A stretch of DNA of 27,909 nucleotides. It comes from a virus. Positions 16,582 to 25,354 of this stretch are shown piece by piece. The position numbers and the translations under genes were made by a program. The notes below the pieces were generated by a model, which was not told where the DNA came from, did no database searches, and saw only the letters and a program-made list of their open reading frames with translations. Positions within the stretch are counted from its first letter, which is position 1, and every line of letters starts with the position of its first letter. The stretch is taken from IMG/VR virus record IMGVR_UViG_3300010373_000114, positions 1 to 27,909 of that record. One strand, 5' to 3'.

Positions 16582-17602
16582 GCTAGCGCTGCTCGCGTCT
16601 CTATCCGTCGCGCTGTTCGCTCAAGCTCCGGCAACCTTCACCGTCGTCGTATGGAATGACATCCACACCGATTCAGCGGGCAATACAGTAGCGGGCGGGC
16701 ACATCCGCGATTGGATCGTCGCCAACAAGACCGCGCGAAATATTACGGGCTTCCTATCGGCGGGGGATGAAATCGCGGACCCGCTGAGCGCGACGGGCCA
16801 CTGGACCGATGTCGTCGGGCTACTGACGGATATCCACAATGCCGGAATTCCAGTGGTCACCGCGCTAGGCAACCACGACGTGGCATTCTTTTCAGCCCCA
16901 GACTCCTCGCAGTGGAATTTCTATATCGCACCCCTGAATGCCGCGTGGGCATCGCACGTTTCCAGTTCGCATTTCACGGGCGGTCTCGCTTCGGCGAACG
17001 AGCAGAACGTCAACGTCTATTTCCCCTGGGATGTTGTGACCGCCTCGGGAACTATCCATCTTGCAGGGGTCGCGGTGAACATGAACGCCGCGCATGGAGA
17101 TATTTCCGACGTGCGCGCATTGATGGATGCGGACACAACCCGCCAGTACATTCTGACGACGCATATGTTCGTGTCAACGCGGGACGCCTCAAATAATCCA
17201 GTGGCGGCGCATACCTGCCTGTACGGCGAGGAATTCTGCGTTGCGACCAACGCTGTCGGAGCGCAAGACGGCGTGGATATGTGGACTGACTTATCGGCCA
17301 ATCCTCGGATTCTCGCAATGATGTCGGGGCACGAGCATTTGCAGGGCTTCTACACCATGGCTGGCTCTGGCCCGAACCCCGTGATCGCGATGGAGAACTT
17401 CAACGCCGCGCTCAACGGGGGCACGTTCACCATCTTAAATTTCCGTCCAGCTGACCGCAAGATCGATCTCATCAGCTCGCAGTGGAACTCCGGCACGAGC
17501 ACTTTTGTCGAAACCACTTTGGGCACCTACGATTGGACGCCGATTCTATCGTCCGCATCTTCCTCCGCGCTGTACGGCGGGGGTCTGGTCGTGCACGAAT
17601 GA
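16565..17602 (+). CDS. Exported calcineurin-like metallophosphoesterase
   Basis: The 345-aa protein has a signal peptide (MRRFVRLALLASLSVALFA, cleavage near residue 19) and the metallophosphatase motifs in order: D32-x-H34 (NDIHTD), GD at 67-68 (SAGDEI), GNHD at 102-105, H200 (TTHM), and GHEH at 255-258. These residues bind two metal ions in the family, so the enzyme should be active on a phosphomonoester or phosphodiester outside the cytoplasm. The substrate cannot be read from the sequence. The start lies within the end of the previous gene, preceded by GGAGG near 16549. The stop overlaps the next start (ATGA). An exported phosphoesterase in a fibre cassette is unusual. It could act on surface phosphate polymers, nucleotides or phospholipids. 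Confidence 0.8.
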   Translation: MRRFVRLALLASLSVALFAQAPATFTVVVWNDIHTDSAGNTVAGGHIRDWIVANKTARNITGFLSAGDEIADPLSATGHWTDVVGLLTDIHNAGIPVVTALGNHDVAFFSAPDSSQWNFYIAPLNAAWASHVSSSHFTGGLASANEQNVNVYFPWDVVTASGTIHLAGVAVNMNAAHGDISDVRALMDADTTRQYILTTHMFVSTRDASNNPVAAHTCLYGEEFCVATNAVGAQDGVDMWTDLSANPRILAMMSGHEHLQGFYTMAGSGPNPVIAMENFNAALNGGTFTILNFRPADRKIDLISSQWNSGTSTFVETTLGTYDWTPILSSASSSALYGGGLVVHE

Positions 17603-20538
17603 GACTGCTGCTTTTCCTGTCCGTCTGCGCCGCGTCCGTCTCGGCTGCCACTTACCAGCCGGGATGGACCTACCTCGCGAATACGACCTTCGCGACGGCT
17701 GGCGTTGCGCCGCCTGATGGATTTGGAGGAGCAGTATGCCCTCCCGATGTGTCCGGAGAGTGCGGCAGCCCAGGCGGCCCGGTTCTGTTCTCCTCACACG
17801 CCGCTGGCATTATCGACGGCGACTGGAGCGGCGGCGTCTTAGATCCGGTGCACAACAGGCTGCTGTTTTGGGGAGGCGGCCACGGCGACTACTACGGTAA
17901 CGAAATATATTCCGTCAATCTTTCCGGCACGCCATCACTATCCCGCTTGACGAACCCGACCGTTCCAATTGCCGACGGCACGGGGTGCCCTCAATCCGCT
18001 CAGTTCGACGGCAATCCGATGCCGCGCCACACCTACAGCGGCCTGGTGAACATTGGAACTACCGGGTACTTGTACCAGTTCAATGGATCGGTATGGCCGT
18101 GCGGCTCGCATTTGGCGGATACCTGGATCCTCAATACGAACACGGCTACGCCGACATGGATTCGGCCCACCATTGCAGGAACCGGTCTGCCAAACCCGCT
18201 TTCTGCTGGCGAGTATGCTTGCACTGCGTGGGATTCTGTAGGCAACAGAGGGATGGTGGCTTATGCGGGGAATCTATGGGCATTCACCTGGAATAGCAGC
18301 ACCTCCACAATCACCTATACCCCTCTGGTTTCAGATGGAAGTTTAAACGCCTACCAGCCGAGTTGCGATATCGATCCCGTAATGCGTACGCCGCTAGGGG
18401 CTTCCACGGCCGGTCGCTGGTTCGTTTCGGTCGAGACCCAGTTTGCGAATGATCCGACAGTCGCACTTGGAAATTTCCGCATAATGGCCGTCGATATTTC
18501 GGGCAACGACCCTTCCTATACCGTGCAGAACTGGACTGCGGCCGCCAATGGCACTTGCACGGCGCTGCGCGGCAACACGTTGGGCTATCAGGGGCCGCCA
18601 GGATGGGCGTACGATGATGCGCTCGGGATGTTCGTTGGCTTCCCCCTTCTCGGCGGGAATACGGTTTATTTGTACTCCGTTGTAACGCAAACTTGCGTGC
18701 CCATGACATTTCCCAATGGTCCGGGCGCCGGCGGGTTGAACGGCGTCTTCGGAAGATGGCGTTACGTCAAGAATGGAAATTATTTTGTCGGCCTGAATTC
18801 GTCCACCCAAAATGCCTTCGTGCTGAATCTGGATGCGCCCATTCCCGGCCTAGGGGCCTCCACGTCTACGTGCATTGATGCAGACGGCGACGGATATGGA
18901 ACCGGCTCGGGGTGCCTGGGGCCGGATGCCAACGACCAGGACGCCACGGTCCACACTGCCGCACAGGCCATCGCGAAATACGGCAGTATTGACGCGACCT
19001 TCCAGTTGCGGAATTACCATCCGACTCGCTACTGGACCGTCGATCCCGCAGCGGGCAACGACGGAACGGGTGCGTCTTGCACGCCCGCAAATTTGGGCGC
19101 TGGTGGCGGCTCGGACTGCAAGCCGTTTCAGCATTGGTCCGCGCTCTCGGGCTCGGTTGCGGCGGGCGATGCGGTTGTGTTCCGCAGCGGCACGTATTCA
19201 TATCCCGTCACCATTGCGCAGGGCACCTCCTCTGCTTCCGTCTACTATCTGGCTTACCCCGGAGAGTCGGCGACGTTCGCTGCTTACCCGAATTACTGGA
19301 CCGTCATCGACAAGGCGTATTGGGTAATCGACGGACTCAGATTTGACGGACAGGGTGACAGCACAAGCGGCACTGGCTGCATTGTCGGCGGCACTGGAGA
19401 TCTGCAATCGAGTTCGACGCAGCATGACTTCATCGTCCGTAATGTGGAGTGCAAAAACTGGCTGAACGGCCCGTATATGTTCAACGGTCTCCAGAACGGG
19501 CTAATCGAATTCAGCTCCTTTCACGACATGACCGGGAGCCACGGTATCTATCTCGGATCTCGTGCGATGGCGAGCACGAGCATTACGGTTCGTAGGAACT
19601 TGCTGTACCGGAATTCCCGTTGCGGCGTGCAGTTCAACGGCCGCGTTTCGGACCTGCACATTGAGCAGAACTACGCATATCAAAACGGCATCGTGGATGG
19701 TGGGGACGACATTTGCCTAGAGAACGGCGTGCACGATTCCTTCATCCGCGGGAACGTGTCTCTCGGATCGGCATTCGGCATCACGATGAACACGTACGAC
19801 GGGAGCGAGTTCGGCGGCGTGGGCTCATCCAGTAATTGCGGAGCGGCGCAGAATCAGAACTGCACATGCGGGGCGAGCCCCAATCTGTTTGCGATTTGCG
19901 CCTTCAGCGAATTCAATAACCTGTTCTCGAACAACACGGCGGTCAACACCGGCCAGGACGTGAACGGAGCGGATATTTCCGGCAACCCGCTCTATCAGAT
20001 CGGGAGACAGCCGACCGATTGCACAACCGCGACATGCCTCGCTACTTCGTTCCCGAACAATACGTGGCAGAACATGGTGATTCTGTCGAAGGGGCTGGCG
20101 AGCTTTGCGCCTCCATGGACCTTCACAGGAGGAACCACCGCCCCTGAGTCCGGCCCTACAAACACGCTGAATCAGGTGGTTTACTTCCAGACTGCGGGGA
20201 CGGCGGAGGTGGTTGGCTACGGACTACAGGTCGGCTGCTGCGGATACCAGTCCTATTCGTGCGCGGCGGCGGTAAGCGGAGGGCACATCGGATCGGCCAC
20301 TAACTGCACGAAGTCCGACCCGAAATTCACCGCGCTCGGAGCGTACAACAACATCGCCGGATACAACCTGCGGTTGCAGCCGTCCTCCCCGGCGCTAACA
20401 GGAGCGATCATCCCCGGATCGCTTCCCATGGACATACTCGGCGCCCCAATAGTTTCTGGATCGCTAGGGGCCTACGAAGGAACTGTCGTTGCCATCCCGT
20501 CCATCACCTTTGGCGGGAGGGTAGTAATTCATCCCTGA
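17599..20538 (+). CDS. Exported Cys-rich protein with MopE-like motif and beta-helix
   Basis: The start chosen is ATG 17599, because it gives a signal peptide (MRLLLFLSVCAASVSA|AT) and overlaps the upstream stop. A longer in-frame reading from 17482 would lack one. The product is 979 aa. Residues about 20-400 resemble a Kelch or beta-propeller-like secreted domain (VLDPVHNRLLFWGGGHGDYY, MPRHTYSGLVNIG). Residues about 423-450 are a metal-binding motif like MopE repeats (CIDADGDGYGTGSGCLGPDA). Residues about 477-700 look like a right-handed beta-helix, with YWVIDGLRFDG, FIVRNVECKNW, GLIEFSSFHDM and ITVRRNLLYRN rungs. I count about 26 Cys in the mature protein. In phages, beta-helices often act as tailspike depolymerases, but no catalytic residue can be assigned here. 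Confidence 0.7.
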   Translation: MRLLLFLSVCAASVSAATYQPGWTYLANTTFATAGVAPPDGFGGAVCPPDVSGECGSPGGPVLFSSHAAGIIDGDWSGGVLDPVHNRLLFWGGGHGDYYGNEIYSVNLSGTPSLSRLTNPTVPIADGTGCPQSAQFDGNPMPRHTYSGLVNIGTTGYLYQFNGSVWPCGSHLADTWILNTNTATPTWIRPTIAGTGLPNPLSAGEYACTAWDSVGNRGMVAYAGNLWAFTWNSSTSTITYTPLVSDGSLNAYQPSCDIDPVMRTPLGASTAGRWFVSVETQFANDPTVALGNFRIMAVDISGNDPSYTVQNWTAAANGTCTALRGNTLGYQGPPGWAYDDALGMFVGFPLLGGNTVYLYSVVTQTCVPMTFPNGPGAGGLNGVFGRWRYVKNGNYFVGLNSSTQNAFVLNLDAPIPGLGASTSTCIDADGDGYGTGSGCLGPDANDQDATVHTAAQAIAKYGSIDATFQLRNYHPTRYWTVDPAAGNDGTGASCTPANLGAGGGSDCKPFQHWSALSGSVAAGDAVVFRSGTYSYPVTIAQGTSSASVYYLAYPGESATFAAYPNYWTVIDKAYWVIDGLRFDGQGDSTSGTGCIVGGTGDLQSSSTQHDFIVRNVECKNWLNGPYMFNGLQNGLIEFSSFHDMTGSHGIYLGSRAMASTSITVRRNLLYRNSRCGVQFNGRVSDLHIEQNYAYQNGIVDGGDDICLENGVHDSFIRGNVSLGSAFGITMNTYDGSEFGGVGSSSNCGAAQNQNCTCGASPNLFAICAFSEFNNLFSNNTAVNTGQDVNGADISGNPLYQIGRQPTDCTTATCLATSFPNNTWQNMVILSKGLASFAPPWTFTGGTTAPESGPTNTLNQVVYFQTAGTAEVVGYGLQVGCCGYQSYSCAAAVSGGHIGSATNCTKSDPKFTALGAYNNIAGYNLRLQPSSPALTGAIIPGSLPMDILGAPIVSGSLGAYEGTVVAIPSITFGGRVVIHP

Positions 20539-20542
20539 GGAG
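20537..20542 (+). promoter_or_regulatory. Ribosome-binding site of the 528-aa gene
   Basis: GAGGAG overlaps the TGA (20536-20538) of the previous gene and lies 4 bases before ATG 20547. It supports this start and coupled translation. Confidence 0.7.
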
Positions 20543-20546
20543 ACTT

Positions 20547-22133
20547 ATGAAAGCAGTAATTCTGATTCTGATTGCAACGGCGGCTTTCGCCCAGACCACG
20601 ACCAACGGAAGCACAACGGTAATCGGCGGCCGGGTGAACAACTCTGGCGCTGCGGCGACCCAACCACACCGGACGGGCACGGGCTCGCCAGTCGGTAGAG
20701 ACGCCTGTTCGTTCGTTGGAGAAACCTATTTTCAGTCCGACGCGACGGCCGGATCGAACGTCTGGGCCAGCACCGCCACGGGGACTCCGTGCACATGGAG
20801 TTTGCAGGGCGGCGGGGCTGTTGCCGCCTCACAGTTGAACACGCTACAGGTGACGCGCACAAGCCCCACGGTCCTCACCATCGGCGCGAACTGCTCCACC
20901 TCCACGCCCTGTAATGTTCAGGCGGGGACGAGCGTATTATCGATCGTCACGAGCGCGACGGCAACCATCTCAAGCGGAAACCCCACGGCCCGCATCTGGG
21001 TCGATAACACCGGAGCGGTAAATGTAGGCTACTCCACTTCCTCGGGCGTGGCATGCGTCAACGCGACCTGCGCGCCGAGTATATCCAGCTTCTCGAATTC
21101 CGGTATTGCTCCGACGTGGCAGTGGGTATCCAGCACCACGGCAGGCCAGTGGGACGCTGCTGGTGGAACAGACCTGCGCTCGGTGTACCACATTAGCAAG
21201 GTAGTCTCGGCGACCGGACCGGCCATGAGCGCCTCTCAAACTCCGACAGGAACGACCGTCACTTACTCTCCCACCAGCAACACGAACTCGGCGCTTGAAA
21301 CGTGCGCGCCTGCATCCGCGAGCGGTACGGCGTACGTGTGTTCAACTTCTCCTACCTTTACGCCGGTAAAGGGGAGTCGCATTATCTTCCAGCCAGACGT
21401 GGCCAACACCGGAGCGGCAACACTCGCTGTCAATGGCGCATCTGCCGCATCGATCACCAAACAGGCTGGAGCGGCGGCACTCGTCGCTAACGATATCCTG
21501 GCCTCTCCCGCAGAGTACACCTTGGTTTACGACGGCTCAACTTGGGAAATGCAAAGTCAATCCGGCAATGCTTCTGGAGGCACAGTCACCGGCCCGGTGT
21601 CTTCGACTACCGGCAACGTGCCGCAGTTCGCTGACACTTCTGGTAAGGTCCTTAACGGCGGTTTGCCCGTCACTCAGATAGGCGCTAACTCATCGCTGGT
21701 TGAGACGGACTCCTCTGGTGATATCGTCACCGGGGCGGGCGGCGCAATCAAGGTAGGTGGCGTTTCGGGCGTCGCCGTTATCGCGGCAAGCGGGAATATG
21801 ATCCCGTATTTCCGCATCGCCTTCGGCAACCTGGACACTGTTACTTGCACTGCTGGCGCCGCATCGCTATCCACGAATTACACGATCCACCGCGTAGACC
21901 TGAATAACCAGACATCGTGCGCGATCACTTTCACGGCAGCCTCGCAGGCGCAGCAGATAGCCACAGTATTGCTGTGCAACGGTGGTACGACCGCAACAAC
22001 AAGCATCACCTGGACGGGAGTTAAAGGCGCGACGGCGGCTGGTGGAACAACGGGACAATGCGCCCTCCAATCGTTCTATTACGACGCAACTAATTCTGTA
22101 TGGTATGGAGCGGGAGCCGGTACATGGAACTAA
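20547..22133 (+). CDS. Exported fibre-like protein
   Basis: The 528-aa product has a textbook signal peptide (MKAVILILIATAAFA|QTTT). A CxxxGETYFxxxATAGSN...W module near residues 52-90 resembles the NTWT modules of the 1061-aa protein. The middle has a domain of the kind seen in phage tail proteins (GSRIIFQPDVANTGAATLAV, then YTLVYDGSTWEMQ). A fibre-type linker follows at about 350-410 (NVPQFADTSGKVLNGGLPVT). The C-terminus ends in a strand-rich domain (SFYYDATNSVWYGAGAGTWN). It has about 12 Cys. This is the second protein in the cassette that combines fibre modules and export. The stop overlaps the next start by 10 bases. Confidence 0.65.
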   Translation: MKAVILILIATAAFAQTTTNGSTTVIGGRVNNSGAAATQPHRTGTGSPVGRDACSFVGETYFQSDATAGSNVWASTATGTPCTWSLQGGGAVAASQLNTLQVTRTSPTVLTIGANCSTSTPCNVQAGTSVLSIVTSATATISSGNPTARIWVDNTGAVNVGYSTSSGVACVNATCAPSISSFSNSGIAPTWQWVSSTTAGQWDAAGGTDLRSVYHISKVVSATGPAMSASQTPTGTTVTYSPTSNTNSALETCAPASASGTAYVCSTSPTFTPVKGSRIIFQPDVANTGAATLAVNGASAASITKQAGAAALVANDILASPAEYTLVYDGSTWEMQSQSGNASGGTVTGPVSSTTGNVPQFADTSGKVLNGGLPVTQIGANSSLVETDSSGDIVTGAGGAIKVGGVSGVAVIAASGNMIPYFRIAFGNLDTVTCTAGAASLSTNYTIHRVDLNNQTSCAITFTAASQAQQIATVLLCNGGTTATTSITWTGVKGATAAGGTTGQCALQSFYYDATNSVWYGAGAGTWN

Positions 22134-25100
22134 CCAAGCGGCTGGTTCTCATTCTGTTCTGCGCGTTCGCGGCGCGTGCGGCGAGTGTCGCGAATCTTGC
22201 CGTGCAGATTTCCAACACTCAGGCGATTCTGTCCTGGGACGCCGTAGATTACATCGGCTCCTGCGCGGTGACCGTGAGCGAGTCAGCCTCGATGACGCCG
22301 GTGGTGCATGACGTAGACGAAACGTTGTTCACCGCATCGAGTTCCGATGCTCGGTTTCCGCGGCTACGGGCTGGACAGCATCGCACCTTCGTGGTGGGTA
22401 CGCGGACAGTGCAAGTGGGAAACGACGGGCACAACTACAGCCGTGCCCTTCAGGCCGATACGATCCACTATGTTACCGTGACGTGCGGAACGGCCACCGC
22501 CACAATTTCATTCCGTACGGCCACGATCCCGTACGGCGCATCGTTCGGCGAGCAGCCCGTGGTGAATCCGGCGCACGATGGGACGTATCTGTACCCGACG
22601 TGGCTTATTGACACTGGCGGATTAACAGCCCGCACCAGCGCGCTGAATCGGGTCATCGAGCCGCACACTGGTTTACTGACCAAACCGTTCACGCTCTCCA
22701 CCGATCCGAACGCCGCAGGAACCGTCAATATGGGGTCCTCGGGCTGGCCGGATATGTGCTATCCGCAGACGGTTTCGCTCAACGACGGAACGCCGGGGTA
22801 CCAGTGCGTTCACCAATTCCTGACGGGCACGAGTTCATCGGGGCTCTATTGGGTCAACCCTGCGACTGGCGATTCGCGCTTTCTTACCTACCTCACGGCG
22901 CAGTACGGGCCGCCGGATATCGGATATGCAGGGCACTACTTTGGAGCGCTCGCGCCGCCTATGGACTTCACCGCTGGCGGGAATACCTTCTACACACAGC
23001 TATCCTCTAGCGTGGACACCACGGGTTTAACGTGGGTATTTTTCAAGGGCACGTACACCGGACATTCGGTCGCCGGACAGGACTCTGACCACACGGGGCT
23101 CAACTGGTCCACCACCACTCCGGCGACCACTCTGCATTTCGCGTCAAGCCCGACCAACCCGAACTCCTGCGGGGCTGATCCGAATGATTTGTCGGTGTGC
23201 ATGCTCGAACCATGGACACGCGACATCAAAACTTTGATCGCAGAATTGAATCCGGCAATGGCAAATATTTGCCAGCTAACGGGCGACAATCACGGCGGCG
23301 CGATCGAGACTCCGGGCAACGGCATTATTGTGCTGCGCTGTTTCACTTCTCAGGACGACCCCGGTTGGATTGCGGTGTTCGATGTGAACCGGACGGCTGC
23401 ACAGCAGACTACCAAACTCGGTAGCGCGGCGGGGTGCATCGACAATCCCGCCGTTGCGAGCGGAACGAACATCGCCGGGAAGACCGGCTGTTTCATCGCG
23501 GTCACGGGAACTCTGCAAAGTGGCGCGGAATCGCCGCTCCGGTTTGCTACGCTGCATCAACTGGCCGTCCTTCGCGCGACTGCAAATTTCGGATCGATAT
23601 ACATTTCGACGAACACGCTCCGCAATAAGCTGGGCAACGCCTATCAGGTCACGCTTAGCTCAGCGATCCACAGCGCCTCTGGTGACCCCACGACCGGCGA
23701 TTGGGGGCCATGCACGATGACGCAGCCCGTGGGAAACAATCTGCGGAACTGGCCTACTTCATCGTCTTGGGCGGATGGGTGCACGTACGCTACCGTGACC
23801 GGACTCAGTTCGACTTGGAGCGGCACATCATCGGCCTTGTTCCCAGCCAACATCACAATACACGAAGGGGACGTGATTATCACTAACTCCTCAATGGCCT
23901 CCCCGCAAAAAGAACCGATGCGTATTTTGAATATAGACCCGGATGGGCACACTCTGTACTTGCAGCGGAGTTACGGTTACGGCAGTTCGCAACTCGGGGC
24001 CAACGGGCATATGGAAATCGCCAGCGGCACTGCGATGGACATGATGCCAGATGCTATTTATCCGGACACAAATAACACCGGACTGGCCGCTATGTGGTGG
24101 GACTTCAATAACGGGCCGCTGGTCACCAACCAGCAGACCGTTTACATCGATCCCGAGCCGGTAGTTCACAACACCGCACAGAACGCCATCTCATGCACCG
24201 GATCAGACTGCCCCAAAGACAACCGTTGGACCTGGGCGGATTACGCGCAGGGCGGTGGGGAATTCGCGCGACTGACGAACGTGCCGTTTGCCAACAGTGT
24301 CCCGACGCCATCGATCTTCTTTCAGTCCGGCCTGGCCGCGCCCTACAAGTTTGCAAATACAGCCAACCAACTGGAAAGCCATCCGAACCTCAGCGTTACG
24401 ACGGGTACGGCTTTCGCGTTCAACCAACTCATCGACGTGCATCCGTTTTTCGGCAACCCGCCCACTCCGCTGCTTGCGGCGACATTGGCGAGCGGCGCCA
24501 CGCAGGTCTACAAGATCCCGGCTACCGGCTCTGTCGTCGCTACGGATTATAAATGGATGACCTGGATCGGCACGAGCGGCTGGCACGCCATGAGTGAGCT
24601 TTCCGGCCCATCGGTGATTCTCACGGATGCGAACGCCTATCAGTGGTGTGTGGTTCTGTTTGCCGGTGAGTGTTACACGGGATCGGCAGTCGGAGAAATC
24701 TACTTCAATGCTCCTAGCGTCGCCTTATTAACCTGCGATAAAAGTTGGAGCCAGAACATTGGTGACGGCGGCGGTATAAATGCCATTAGGGATATTTGCA
24801 TATCGCCACTGACGGCCGATTTCCAGGCAATCAAGACGCAGGACATGGTTGCAGACCCCCTCGGCAGCCGGTCGCGAGTTCTATCCAATGCGTTCCTCTG
24901 GCCAAAACTCGACTCAATTTTCCACAACGCCAGAATGTTGCCGGATGGCTCCTGGGGCTTCACGATGTTTGAGGATTCCCAACTCCACCTATTCAAAATC
25001 CCTGTGCGGCACATCGACAGCATCAACCGCGCGGCCTATGTCCCCGTAGACGTGACGGTCCAAGCTGGCGTGGCGTCAAACGCAGTGGTGGAATTTGGCT

Positions 25101-25354
25101 ACGCCGAGAACGGGACACCCGCGAGCGGGCAATTGTATTGCACGGCGAGGCAGGAAAACTGCGTAGCTCAATCAGCAACCGTGACGCAAGCGTCTCCATT
25201 CCTGTGGGCTACTACCGAGACGCACACCGGCATGTCCTGCTCCAGCGGCTGCACGATTAAAGTTCCCGGCATTAGCGGGCGGGTGCTCTGGTATCGGACG
25301 AACAACGCCGCATTGACGGCACCCGGACCGCTGCAAACAACAGTAGTGCCGTAA
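22124..25354 (+). CDS. Exported 1076-aa protein with fibronectin-III-like domain
   Basis: ATG 22124 is preferred over 22100 because it puts the signal peptide (MELTKRLVLILFCAFAARA|AS) at the true N-terminus and has GGAGC and GGGAG upstream. Residues about 20-140 look like a fibronectin type III domain (AVQISNTQAILSWDAVDYIG, then TIHYVTVTCGTATATISFRT). The remaining 900 residues are Gly/Ser/Thr/Trp-rich and probably beta-structured, with many short W-x-D/W-x-T motifs and about 23 Cys, but I recognise no family. A second Ig-like end domain is suggested near residues 975-1076 (VQAGVASNAVVEFGYAENGT, VPGISGRVLWYRTNN). The gene is the last of the exported row. Its final 83 bases are antisense to the PEP-CTERM gene. 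Confidence 0.65.
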   Translation: MELTKRLVLILFCAFAARAASVANLAVQISNTQAILSWDAVDYIGSCAVTVSESASMTPVVHDVDETLFTASSSDARFPRLRAGQHRTFVVGTRTVQVGNDGHNYSRALQADTIHYVTVTCGTATATISFRTATIPYGASFGEQPVVNPAHDGTYLYPTWLIDTGGLTARTSALNRVIEPHTGLLTKPFTLSTDPNAAGTVNMGSSGWPDMCYPQTVSLNDGTPGYQCVHQFLTGTSSSGLYWVNPATGDSRFLTYLTAQYGPPDIGYAGHYFGALAPPMDFTAGGNTFYTQLSSSVDTTGLTWVFFKGTYTGHSVAGQDSDHTGLNWSTTTPATTLHFASSPTNPNSCGADPNDLSVCMLEPWTRDIKTLIAELNPAMANICQLTGDNHGGAIETPGNGIIVLRCFTSQDDPGWIAVFDVNRTAAQQTTKLGSAAGCIDNPAVASGTNIAGKTGCFIAVTGTLQSGAESPLRFATLHQLAVLRATANFGSIYISTNTLRNKLGNAYQVTLSSAIHSASGDPTTGDWGPCTMTQPVGNNLRNWPTSSSWADGCTYATVTGLSSTWSGTSSALFPANITIHEGDVIITNSSMASPQKEPMRILNIDPDGHTLYLQRSYGYGSSQLGANGHMEIASGTAMDMMPDAIYPDTNNTGLAAMWWDFNNGPLVTNQQTVYIDPEPVVHNTAQNAISCTGSDCPKDNRWTWADYAQGGGEFARLTNVPFANSVPTPSIFFQSGLAAPYKFANTANQLESHPNLSVTTGTAFAFNQLIDVHPFFGNPPTPLLAATLASGATQVYKIPATGSVVATDYKWMTWIGTSGWHAMSELSGPSVILTDANAYQWCVVLFAGECYTGSAVGEIYFNAPSVALLTCDKSWSQNIGDGGGINAIRDICISPLTADFQAIKTQDMVADPLGSRSRVLSNAFLWPKLDSIFHNARMLPDGSWGFTMFEDSQLHLFKIPVRHIDSINRAAYVPVDVTVQAGVASNAVVEFGYAENGTPASGQLYCTARQENCVAQSATVTQASPFLWATTETHTGMSCSSGCTIKVPGISGRVLWYRTNNAALTAPGPLQTTVVP

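Noticed and set aside
17482-17598. Upstream extension of the beta-helix gene to ATG 17482
   Set aside because: The extension overlaps the phosphoesterase by 117 bases and would bury the signal peptide. ATG 17599 overlaps the upstream stop in the style of this operon.
25316-25352. Inverted repeat ACGGCAC...GTGCCGT at the end of the 1076-aa gene as a terminator
   Set aside because: The stem is only 7 bp with a 23-base loop, lies inside coding sequence on both strands, and no T-tract follows on either strand.
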